This document shows positions 9,822 through 20,007 of a DNA stretch of 47,017 nt, piece by piece. Each line of letters opens with the position of its first letter. Position 1 is the stretch's first letter. Source of the DNA: Fusarium oxysporum f. sp. lycopersici 4287 (Eukaryota; Ascomycota; Sordariomycetes; Hypocreales; Nectriaceae); NCBI RefSeq assembly GCF_000149955.1, contig NW_017264857.1, positions 1 through 47,017 on the forward strand, in the 5' to 3' direction. The notes beneath the pieces were generated by a model that was not told the origin of the DNA, did not search any database, and saw only the letters and a program-made list of their open reading frames with translations. The position numbers and the translations under genes are program-made.

Positions 9822-11166
9822 AGCTGCAATTTGGGATTCGACGAGATATGGAGTTGATGGTAGAGGGCTTTGTGCAAAAAGTGAACTCAAGAGATATGGG
9901 CTTCTAGGCCTTGATGGGACTTCCACAATATAGCAAGAGTACAGACTGCTTGCCACCTTATATAGGCAGGCCATTCGATGCTTGTTCAGGCCCGCATCTC
10001 GTTTTCTCGGAACTTGATTAGCAGCTCTGACAGCGGTGGACTTTGTTAGATCACGGAGTTAAGAAAAGTGGGTAGTTCTGTAAAGGGGTCTACTAGCAAT
10101 AATGGAACATGGCTGGGCCACTTGACTTAGTTTGAGGTCAAAATGACCTTTACCTATTTTGAGAGCGGCTAAATTGAAAGCAGCGGATACCTTCACCGTT
10201 TGTCTCTGGGCATCGCAATGCGGAGAGGCTTTCCGGATTTGAAACGGGCCTCGGTGTAACTCCGGAGACTTTTTCTCGTCTTCTATACCTTGTTAAAGTT
10301 TAATCTTTTATGATGTAGTATGAGAAAGAAGCGTGCCTTCGGACATTGGGCGGAGTTTCAAGCTTTGGCCGCCCCACGACTCGAGCCGCCATCTGGGACA
10401 ACTTGACGGCCCCGAGGACCGGAGGAGTTTCTATCCATAAGAGTGACGAGTAGCTGCGTCGACATTCTAATACCGTATTATCACAGGAAATGTAGGAACT
10501 TCGATGGGTCTAACAAACCTCCTTGTGTGATAGTCAATTGGTTCATCTGAAGTTAAACACCTCAATAGCTGTGCATCAATACCACCGTGACTTCCCTCTG
10601 AACCAACCAAGTAGGATTGACAAGTCTTAGCTGGCCCACCAACTTTCCTGAATTCCTCGAGGTAATATGTGAGCATATTATTGAGAACCCTCGGGCCTAT
10701 TCACACCTGCGAACGCAAATGTATCCTTTGGCTGATCATTGCGTCGTATACAACTTGGCGTCAGCAGTAAGAACTATATTATCCCTACATTGTGTTAAGG
10801 CAACGAGCGGACCACCCGGTCTCCAGGAAATGAGAGGCCTCTAAACACTCGGCGAGCCAGATTAGTCTTCTCGTGTCCGGTCAAGCAATAACCTAAACTT
10901 GGAAGAAGCTGCGCGCAGATATGATAGGAGAAATGGGAAAACTAACCAGCCATTATCCGAATTTAGTATGGAAGTGCTGAAGTAGACTTACGGTACTTTT
11001 CTATAGCGCTTACCTTGTTTTGTGTTTCTGTATTCACGAAGAGAACAGTCGCAATTACTAGTGGAAGATCGTTGGTGGGGAAGGAAAGGGCGAGTATCCC
11101 AGATTCTCCCATAGCTTTCCGTGTGATTTGAGGAATTAAATACTATTTATCTTTATATCTCATCAT
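9822..11166. other. Intergenic stretch, nothing recognised
   Basis: About 1.3 kb lie between the SDR start and the 3' end of the regulator at 11167. Both strands contain only short frames without family features. The 150 bp next to the SDR start form a plausible promoter/leader with CT-rich runs. No repeat or RNA gene was recognised. Confidence 0.4.
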
Positions 11167-12843
11167 CTACATCGTTTTTGTGTAGCTCTCAGTCAAGCTG
11201 GACGTGTTAATACTTCCAGCAGCCCATGTTGCTAGACCAAGTCCACTTATCTCGCCAATGAATCGCAGTTTTTCTTGGGCCCATGCCCTCTTTTCGTTGC
11301 CCACCGACGCAGAGAATAGTAAGACGAGTAGAGGCCAGAATAGGCTATATGCTTGGTAACCAATTCCTGTCTGGTCCGCCTCTATATTATACTCACATTC
11401 GAGGCCTAGAACGGCGCAAATCTCCCCACAAACCTGCTCGAGGATCATATCCTTCATGGACGGGTTGAACTGATAATTAAGTTCGTGGCAGGTTCCGCCA
11501 CCTTCCTCAACAAAGGCCACGAGGCTAGAGACCAGTTCAACGACGTGGAACCTCACGGTTTGATATAGACTCCTTGCAATAGCCTCGGTCGTTTTGGTGG
11601 AGACCTCGAACATGTTATTAAAGGCCGTTGGCTGTTGATGTGAAGCCAGATCTGGATTTGAGGAGGACTTGACGCTGGTGGCCGTGGCATCGAGATCTTC
11701 GCTAATGGCAATCCCATCCTTGATAAGCTGGATCACCTCTATTCGAGATGGGTGGTGACCTGTCGTGACTTGAGCGCGTGCACGCCTCTTAAAATCGACT
11801 GCCCGACCAAGAATGGGTTCTAGAAGAGGGCCTTTTATCCATGGAGCCGCGAATCTTTCTAGGGCTAGCCACTTCACATCGAAGGGTTCATTATTGAGAA
11901 ACATGCTCATCAACTGAATACTAATGTCAGTGGAAAATTGGCTGTGAGTGGTCCAAGGATTGACACGCACACAGATATGACTGAGGAACATGAAACAGCT
12001 TTCATCTAGTTCGGAGCCCAGTGCCCGCTCAGCCCGCCATCGAAGTAGGAGCAGCGCCCCGCGGAAATGGATATGGCATTGGAAGTCCGCGTCCTTCCGG
12101 AAATACTCTGGCACGATCATCTACATGCCGTTAGTGTAAACGCCACCTTGTTGACGGTAATGGAGTCCTCTTCCAGGTAATTATGAGGGCAAGACCAGCC
12201 AAAGATATCTTACCTCGAACAGTGAAAGCAATAACAGAGCTACGAGAACCGAATCGTCAGCAGTCAGGATAGTATCGTCCAGTGTGGCATTGAGCGCCTT
12301 AATCGCTTCACCATAGTGCCGCCTTGCCTGCACCATCAAGCCAGATTGCTGAAGCTGGCGAGCCGAGCTGACCAAGGTTACGGCATGCAGCGCTTCCTGG
12401 AAACACGTTGACGAGCTGCTCGTGTAAAACCTAGGGAGAACGTTGAAGAGCGTGATGCCCGAGTGGTTTGCATAATCTTGGTAGAAGCGGTTCCAGCTGT
12501 GGACCTCGGCAGTCATGTGGATTCCTCGTGGAATGGTAGCGGCTTCTCTTCTTGCCTGCTCCATTCTCTCTGTCTTTGCTTTCTGAATGCGCGCCTGTAC
12601 TTTATTCTCGGCATATTTGTTCTGCATACGAAGCACAACATCCCAAGGTTCGGGATAGCCTGGACATGGTCGCCCCGCCTGCGTACAACGCTGACAGGAT
12701 GGCTTTTGTAAATCACACTAGACAGGACACTGTTGTTAGCTACAAAGACCTTAGTAGTACGAAGTACGAAGGGTTCCCTATACCTTGATACGGCGCTCGC
12801 GACACATGAAACAGCTCTTGGACCGCCTGCCCACGTTAACCAT
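11167..12843 (-). CDS. Zn2Cys6 transcription factor with fungal-specific regulatory domain
   Basis: Three exons read on the reverse strand: 12784-12843, 12214-12717 and 11167-12120. Introns are 12718-12783 (GCTAAC branch) and 12121-12213 (ACTAAC branch). The product is 505 residues. The N-terminus carries a complete binuclear zinc cluster with cysteines at 11, 14, 21, 28, 31 and 38 (CX2CX6CX6CX2CX6C); the first intron splits it after CRERRIK. A basic Gln/Lys/Arg-rich linker follows, then a helical region resembling Fungal_trans_2 (CFQEALHAVTLVSSARQL, HYGEAIKALNATL, DDSVLVALLLLSLFE). It should act as a nuclear DNA-binding regulator. Targets cannot be deduced; the nearest genes are the SDR and the MBL enzyme. 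No lesion was seen. Confidence 0.87.
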
Positions 12844-13018
12844 GATGAGAGGGGCCTTGTTGCTGTTCCTCCTAGCGGTGAAGTCCTAGAAATTCGGGAG
12901 GTAGGAAAGGGTGGTAGTGAAAAGCAAGTTGTAGGTGGTAAGCGTGTCATCACATGAGGTCTCCAAGTTCACTTGACCAAACTAACTATTACTAGAATAG
13001 CGTTAAATGCCTAGTCAC
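12844..13018. promoter_or_regulatory. Promoter-side spacer of the Zn2Cys6 gene at 11167-12843
   Basis: A short spacer between the regulator's start codon and the inverted-repeat element at 13019. It is pyrimidine-rich on the reverse strand immediately upstream of the ATG, as in many fungal leaders. No specific site was recognised. Confidence 0.3.
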
Positions 13019-13619
13019 CAGCCTAAACCTTAAGGGGTCGTAAGAGCGAGCCTTAACTGCCTACGTAAGACGCGGGATCCTAGTAAGATTGAGGCCGCCT
13101 CCGGTTCCGGCACTACGTACCTCTGAGACGTTGGAATTTATTGGAGCCGGAGCGTGTACCTCGTTACTTTACTCAGGCTTCATGAGATTCATGAATGTAC
13201 CGAATTAGCTATATAAGCATGTATTTACCCCTCTATACCATTTAAGGCTCGCTTTCTTACATCTCAGATGTCATTTTTCATACAAAATCAAGCGAGAATC
13301 TGAAGTACTGCTACATAATAGTTAAACGAAGGTGCAAAGTTCGACTCTGCTTCTGAGACACCAAACCCGCCACTAAATGAATTCCTCGCGCACAGCTACG
13401 CCTCCTCCTAACTAGTTGGGTTTACAAAAGGCCTATCGGAATAAATTCCTCCAACATAATATTACCGTCCTGACTCGAACCTAGCTATCATGAGTTGCTT
13501 TTCTCAGCCTAAACCTTAAGGGGTCATAAGACCAAGCTTCAACATATTTGCTCCGGGGGTTCCAGAGCTCACGTAGCACAGTTAAGGGTCGCTCTTACGA
13601 CCCTGTTAGGTTTAGGCTG
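13019..13619. mobile_element. Non-autonomous DNA transposon / MITE-like element with about 48 bp terminal inverted repeats
   Basis: The left end (13019-13070) begins CAGCCTAAACCT and continues through GGGTCGTAAGAGCGA and CCTTAACT. The right end (13570-13619) reads as nearly the same sequence on the opposite strand, finishing AGGTTTAGGCTG. The match extends about 45-50 bp with a few substitutions and a small indel. No transposase frame lies between them, so the element would be non-autonomous. A third, diverged copy of the end sequence lies inside at 13505-13540. No clear target-site duplication could be assigned. Confidence 0.65.
13505..13540 (+). repeat. Internal extra copy of the transposon end sequence
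   Basis: It begins CAGCCTAAACCTTAAGGGGT, identical to the left end at 13019 for 21 bases, then diverges with G-to-A and other changes. Together with the right end at 13570-13619 it could delimit a 115 bp fold-back element (13505-13619) with perfect 12 bp ends. It may be a nested insertion or an internal duplication. Confidence 0.6.
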
Positions 13620-13983
13620 CGAAAGCTAAAACACTCCAATTACGTGGCCATCTTGGTGCCCGGATCCAGCATTAGCCTTGCTGGTACGGACGTCCTGAAG
13701 TTAGCTCGCATATTCTGCTCCCAGAAGCAAAGCAAGTTTGATGCCATAAAGTATAAATATGATGTCGAGCACGACATGGCTCAATCAGCTACCTACAATT
13801 CTGAGCAAAGCCAAGACTATGTGCATGCTGCCTGCGCTCGTACGCCATCTTTGACATCACCAGGAGACAACTGCACCAAAAACAAATAAGTCAGCGGAGT
13901 TTTCTCAAAGTAGGTTGTTCACTTAGAGTGCGAAAGTACCAAGCTAAGCAAATGCAGACCAGCAAAGAGGACTTAGAGGCATC

Positions 13984-14874
13984 ATGAGTCCATTCACCTT
14001 CAAAACTACGAACCACCCGACTACCCCGGCAAAACTCGGCAGTCCAGTGAATTCGGGAGTCATGGAGCGCCTGATGGACCAGCTAGGGCCAATCGAGATC
14101 AAGACAATTGGTGCCGACTGGGTGGCCAATTTGTCCGGATTGCTTAATCTGAATGACCCGAAGGCCGTGCAAGCGGGTCTCAAAGAACGCCGTGAGCCGA
14201 TCAAAATTTTCGCCCACGTTATACGGCACCCTTCTCAGGGCTTCTTTCTGGTCGATACAGGCGTATCACGGCGTTTTGTGTCTGACCCTGAGGAAGTAGG
14301 AGTTGGTTGGGTCTTGCGGAAATATGCTGGTATAAGTGACATGAAGGCTCAGCAAAGTACAAAGGAAATCATCGAGGCTGAGGGCACAGCTTTGAAGGGG
14401 GTTTTTATGACGCATCTTCATCTTGATCACGTCTCAGGACTTCCGGATATTCCGAAGGATGTACCAATCTATATTGGACCCCATGAGGCAGATTCGGGGT
14501 TGTTCATGAATGTGGCTGTCCAAGGTACGAACGATCGCCTTCTTGCTGGACGGCCGCCGCTGCAAGAGTTCGATATACCTAGGGATGCGGACAAAAAGTT
14601 TGAGGGAGTAATCGACATCTTCGGTGACGGCACATTGTTCGCTATTCACAGCCCTGGCCACACCACAGGACACATTGCTCTTGTCGCTCGCACGCCAGCA
14701 GGTCCGGTGCTCATGACAGGCGATGTGTGCCACACCCGCTGGGGCTGGGATAACGGTGTCGAGCCAGGAACCTTTCTGAAAGAGCGGGATCCCAGCCGGA
14801 AAAGCCTCTTCGCACTCAAGGCGTTAAGCGAGCGTCACCCGAATATGGAGGTCAAGCTGGGTCACCAATTGTGA
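13984..14874 (+). CDS. MBL-fold metallohydrolase, N-acyl-homoserine-lactonase-like
   Basis: An uninterrupted 296-residue frame starts at the ATG at 13984. It has a full metallo-beta-lactamase metal set: HLHLDH (His144, His146, Asp148, His149), His226 in SPGHTTGH, Asp247 in LMTGD, and His294 in the C-terminal LGHQL. The N-terminal half has the strand FFLVDTG typical of the fold. The arrangement, with a large insert before GHTTGH and a C-terminal GH, resembles AHL lactonases and related lactone hydrolases (AiiA type) found in many fungi. The likely reaction is hydrolysis of a lactone ring with two zinc or iron ions in the cytosol. A mycotoxin- or polyketide-lactone substrate is equally possible. 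No intron and no lesion are seen. Confidence 0.88.
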   Translation: MSPFTFKTTNHPTTPAKLGSPVNSGVMERLMDQLGPIEIKTIGADWVANLSGLLNLNDPKAVQAGLKERREPIKIFAHVIRHPSQGFFLVDTGVSRRFVSDPEEVGVGWVLRKYAGISDMKAQQSTKEIIEAEGTALKGVFMTHLHLDHVSGLPDIPKDVPIYIGPHEADSGLFMNVAVQGTNDRLLAGRPPLQEFDIPRDADKKFEGVIDIFGDGTLFAIHSPGHTTGHIALVARTPAGPVLMTGDVCHTRWGWDNGVEPGTFLKERDPSRKSLFALKALSERHPNMEVKLGHQL

Positions 14875-16883
14875 GCCTAATGTTATACTGATCGAGGGCG
14901 CCTGTGTGAAAGGCATGAATAGAGAACCTTCTTGCTAGCTCGTCCTCTGAATTTATAATAATTATCCTATCTGGGCTTTGCTGCTACTTGGATTCAAGGC
15001 ATTCACATTTATAATCGGTACCGTAACTATAGCTTGGAATATATGGATGTGTTAAGGGGCCCTGTAGGGAAACGGGTACCCGTGGGCATTATCTAACCGT
15101 GGATCGCTAACACTGTGACAACTACAACAAGATATGGCAATAGGCTTGTGTAGATTGGGTTAGCTAATAAGGAGGAATCGCAGCAGGATTGGTGTGTTAA
15201 CTGGCCCTATGAGGTTTTTCTTCCGGGCAAATAAATTCTATTTCTCCATGCGGAGTTGCCTTGTTCTTCAACATTAACAGCATAGGTATCGCGGACTTTA
15301 ACCGGAGAGGTAGCGACTAGTGTTAGAAGGGCGGAGACTGCTATGGAGCGGAGGGCGGCTTTTATATGAACTACTGGATACATATTAGTAGCTGTTAACC
15401 GTTGAGAAGAGAATACGCTTACTGTTGGATGAAGATTGGAATAAAAAGAATCCTTAGAGAGTTTGTAAAATGTGTGATATTGGTTTAATGATAAAAGGCC
15501 TTTTAGAGGTAATTTAATCTAGCCTCTTATATTTTAAAAGAGTATAAAAGAAATTAAGCTTACTTTTATATAAGATTCATTACCTAAGTTAAAGATTATT
15601 AATATGAAGAGCATAAAGAGAATTAAATAAGTTATAAGATATATTATATAATAAACTAGCTAAATATTAATATATTACTAATATAAATAAGGTCTTAAAT
15701 TATATTATATAAATTTAATTAATTTCCTTTAATTAATTAATAAATTAGAAGGATTATTATATAAAATATATTTAAGCAAAAGGTAGTCTTTTAAATCATT
15801 AAGAGCTAAATTTAACTCCTTATAGTATATAAATATAATATTTTTACATTCTATTATATATTAAGATCTCTAGATAGCCTTGTAAAATATGCCTAGACTA
15901 CTAATAATACAGCATAGTCCAGAGCTGCACTACTGCCTAAGCAAGGTAGAAGATGCTACAACTAACTGCCGAGAAATGAGATCTAGGCCGAGGAGGATCC
16001 CAGCAGAAAAATGGCTGATACGAAGGAAGAGAGGATCTGGTCGCGCTCAGCTTTGAAGGTGCTCGGTAGGCCCAGCCTAACACCAGGGCCTCTTTTTCGA
16101 TGACAATAAATTAGATTTTCGTTATACCGACCATAGCCTTTAGGTGCTTCCTCAGTGTTGATGTGGTGCCGGATGCATGAGCCTTGCGTCTTGAGCGCCG
16201 GACTTTAGGCCCTTCATCAATAAAATTCATCTCTCGTACGTAGCCAGGACAACTCCGCCCGCCTCTTCTACACTGGGCACAGCTCGGTCTTTCTTTATCA
16301 CACTGTCGCTATACTTAGTGCTTGCCCCGGAAAGGGTACTGTCAGACGTTTTCCCACCTTAACGCTTTGCTAAAGACACAGACGACATCCTTTGCTTATC
16401 GGTATACCAACCATTGCAGCTGGTGCGGGTGATCGGTTATAGGAGGTAATTGGTAGGTGACAAAAGTCTCTATCGCAAGTAGATAGTAACTCCAAGGCTC
16501 AATGTTAATCGGATCAGAGCGAATATTGAGTGATACTATTTCAACAGACTTCATCATGTCAGCTTTCTAAACAATCATGGGTCTGACCTCTGACCTGGAG
16601 CACTTGCTCGCTTATCTTATCAGGACCCACCATACCTATTAGATGCTAGTTACCCGGCACCTGACTGAGCGATATTATTCGAACGAGTCAATAAGCCAAT
16701 ATCTTACACTGAACATCACTCATAGCTGTCATTAATTGAGGGATGATATGAAATCAATACATCTTTTACCTGGTGTGTGAACTCGTGACCAAAGACCATC
16801 GATGAAGATAAGTCATTATGTGGGCAGAAGATGTCATACCAATCGTGAGCAATGAGCCAAATGCTCGTGCATATCTCGGGAGT
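14875..16883. other. Two-kilobase gene-free stretch with an AT-rich (RIP-like) core
   Basis: No coding frame is supported on either strand. The block at about 15430-15900 is extremely AT-rich (TATATTATATAA, TTAATTAATTAA and similar) and is probably RIP-mutated repeat DNA. The flanks (14875-15430 and 15900-16880) have normal composition but only short frames. No tRNA, LTR pair or inverted repeat was recognised. Confidence 0.55.
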
Positions 16884-19465
16884 TTATTCATCCTCCAAAT
16901 CTAGTTCAAACATATCCAAAAACTCAGGTGTGTGAAGAGAGTCAACATCCAGCTCAAATCCACCGAAGTCTCTTATCTCATCAAATATATCAGATCTCTT
17001 TTCAGCACAAATGTCGTCAAGCTCGGGGATTCCGTTCTCGTCCATAGGCCCATTGTCGGAACCAGAGATCTCAGCTTCAGCAGGAACATCAGCACCGATA
17101 AAATATAGACCCGGACTTGGAAATTCCGCTGAAGCCAGTAACAGACTAAGAGAAGAGTCCTCTGCGTAACATCCAACAGCCAATGAAAGATCAATAGTCC
17201 GTGACAGGCGGAAGTAGAGAATAGGCTTCTGTAATAGAAAGTTACCCCAGTCGTCGGCTGCCTGAAGAGAAGCGAATGGCTTAGAGCAAAGTGCACTGCT
17301 AGGGCTGGCATCAGTCTTTGGTGAAAAGGAATCCAAGATCCCAGAAGTTGCAGAGTCAATAGCGCCCCGAATGAAAGTCCAGACGTCGTCAACACCATCG
17401 TAAAGGTTCTGCAGTCCCTTCATCGTCTCCATGTATATATTGAGTCTACCCTGTTTCCGGGCTGTTTGTGACGGTAGCCTTGCCAGTTTGACATCCAGGA
17501 TATGCAATACTAGTGGCAGCGCTGCGTATGCAATGCTGATAAATGTTAGCCTGGTTGTAGGCGAGGAACGGGGTCGACTTACATGCTAACTGGAAGAAAC
17601 CTGGCGACTTTCAGTTGAACAAGCTCTTTCAGGTTGTCCGTGATACCCAGTGTAGCATCCTCCAGCTGGAGCCGCGTCTGTTGTAACTTGTCGTCCATAC
17701 AAGCTCCTGGCGAGGTAAGACTAATGACGAATGCCTCGTATTGATATAGCGCGACGCGTGCGGAGCTTGTCAAAAGGATACAGTCAGCAAAAAATAAACG
17801 GCTGGACTCAGTAACTTACTAATAGTATATGTAGATCAAATTTGTATACAAAACGAGCGATTTCTCAGTACTTATGATACCAGCAGGGATGGGGAATTGG
17901 ATAGTGGCCTTGTCGAGCCAGGCGTTCAAACTGGTCTCACAGAATCTAATAGACTCTTCAATCTGCTTTTGGTTCTTGATAATGGGAGAAATGGCATCTG
18001 CAGCGGACTGCCCCATCCCGTAGACCGTCTGAATCACACTGGTGAATGGAATTGCCAATTCGCAAAGACTGATAAACAGCTGGACTAAACTCCTCTTGGT
18101 TTGTGGTGAGTATACCTGCGATTCTTCGATCTCTTTCGCAAAGTCTTGCTCCGTCAAGTGATCTAGAGCTGGATTTATCGAAGCAATATGCAACTGCCTC
18201 CGAACGCCGAGGGGCAAGATTCGATCTCGCACTATGCAACACCACCAAAGCCGTTTCAACCTACTGGTATCGACCGAACCTTGGTCTGGCCTTTTGTGAT
18301 ACTGATCAGCCCCTGCGCCTTGCGCGAGCTGAATAGCTGTTGCAAGCAAGATGGAGTTTGTACGCGCTCGATCTCGTGTGGTGGCGTAGTAGGTTAGTAG
18401 CAATGCCCCTTGTGCATTAGATACGAGGTCCCTGCCAGAGCAGATGTCCAGTAGAAGCTATAGAGAAGTCAGCTTTAAGATCGATGCCTTGAGTGCAAAT
18501 AAAGTTACCTTGGCCCGACGATAATATTTCTCTCTAGCATTGCGCCTGGAAGTGAACCCAAGACCTTTTAACGTCGAGAAGGGGACGAACTGATAATAGT
18601 TAGCCACAATCATAATGAACGCGGCTCGAGATCACTTACACTGCATGAAGCGAATAGCATTGCCTGGAACAAGAATAGTGAGATAGTTGGCTCTCCACAC
18701 GGCTCCTTGTCACCAGAGTAAACAGCCCAAAACTGGGCCTCATCCAACAAAGGAAGACCAGGATGTACGTGCAGAAAATACTCTCGAATGAAGTCATCCA
18801 GGGCGTCGGGAGTAGGAACACTCAAACAATTGCGAGACTCCAGATAGTGAGCATCGTCGGGCTCCAGGCCGGACATGTCAAGGGTAAGGAATGGGTAATA
18901 GGAGTATGTAAGATGTGATCTGGTGTTGGGTCCTGTCCTTTGACGTGATATCGTGCTATCTGGCGCTTCACAAGGTTCAAGATCATGATATACCTCGCTT
19001 GGAATCACTGGCTGCTGGTTTACCTTAGTACATCCCGTAGCTGTCAAGTCTTCAATTCTCTCGAAGCAGGTTGATGGGCTCTCAGGGCTATGGTCTGACG
19101 GAATCTCAAGAAAAGACGCTTGATCCAAATAATAAGGAGAGATAGGACCGGTGACTGCAGGGTCTTTGCTTTCTTGTTGCTGTTGGAAGCTATTTCGAAA
19201 CACCATGGGTTTTGGTCTCTCGGGTATGACTGGTGATCTTTTGCGGCTTTTCCTGTCAACAATTGACCGTACCACTACAAGAAAGACCTTGCTATTTGGT
19301 CCTGCGGGCTATGACTGTACATTCGGCATCGTCAAGCGCGCAGTTTGTACACCTTTGCGGGTTTCGGACAACATCGCAACGAACCTTTCTGACGCGACAG
19401 TTCATACAAGCTTTGGAGGCTCGCCTTCGTGCTGGCGCTGATTTGGGGGTTTCCGATTCCTGCAT
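16884..19465 (-). CDS. Zn2Cys6 transcription factor (Fungal_trans type), frame conflict behind the zinc cluster
   Basis: Reverse-strand exons: 18640-19465, 18509-18589, 17820-18457, 17583-17765 and 16884-17535. All four introns keep frame, and three show CTAAC or GCTGAC branch sites. The product would be about 790 residues. The zinc cluster has cysteines at 20, 23, 30, 39, 42 and 49 (CX2CX6CX8CX2CX6C) after an Arg-rich leader. The regulatory domain is textbook: FIREYFLHVHPGLPLLDEAQFW, ASCS-FVPFSTLKGLGFTSRR, LLTYYATT-D, LKRLWWCCIVRDRILPLGVRR. The first block has one base too many: after the sixth cysteine the frame runs into a stop while the downstream frame opens. A 46 bp GT-AG intron there restores frame but replaces the sixth cysteine. 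The gene lies next to the CoA ligase in the same orientation, so it may control it. Confidence 0.8.
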
Positions 19466-20007
19466 GATTCGGTTACAATTGGCAGTGGGCGTTTTGACGA
19501 AGACGTGATAATAAAAGTTAGAGTGCGTGAAGCAGAGAAGAGGACCCGGCTGGCCGGAGAGTTTAAACGTGGGGTAGCATTTCGCGGGGTCAATCTGGGG
19601 AAGTTGAACAGGCTGCAAGAAAGCGAAGTATATTCCAGCATTAATGCATGGCTCTAACTTGATACGTCAAACCGGTCACTCCAATATAAGACACCTTTCT
19701 TCTGAATGCGTGGCCCTCTGGTGTCTCTGACCAGTCAAAGCTGGCAGGATATCACTAGTTCGAGTATAAACTTCAGCACCGGAATCTTCGGACTGTCTCG
19801 TAAAAAGAAAAGCTTCAAATTGCTGATCGGTACAACACTCAATCTTGGCGACCTGCATTTGCTGTTACGCTCTGACTTCTAGCCAATCCCCATCCACAAT
19901 ACGACCCCGCAAAACATCCCTCCGGCTCAAAATTTCTGCCGAGGGTGAAATTTCCACCGAAAATCTCCCAATCAGGACAAGTTCACCGCCAATTGACGTG
20001 GAACCCA
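19466..20007. other. Spacer between regulator start and CoA-ligase 3' end
   Basis: About 540 bp holding the regulator's promoter and the 3' flank of the ligase gene. Short reverse-strand frames cross it but have no family features. Nothing else was recognised. Confidence 0.35.

Noticed and set aside
13262..13358. tRNA-like segment: TCTCAGA and TCTGAGA could pair as a 7 bp acceptor stem, with GTTCGACTC resembling a B box
   Set aside because: The T-stem does not pair, no D-arm or A box is present, and 97 nt is too long without a clear intron or variable arm.
13548..13889. 113-codon frame reading out of the inverted-repeat element
   Set aside because: It begins within a transposon end, starts at a non-ATG codon and has no recognisable domain.
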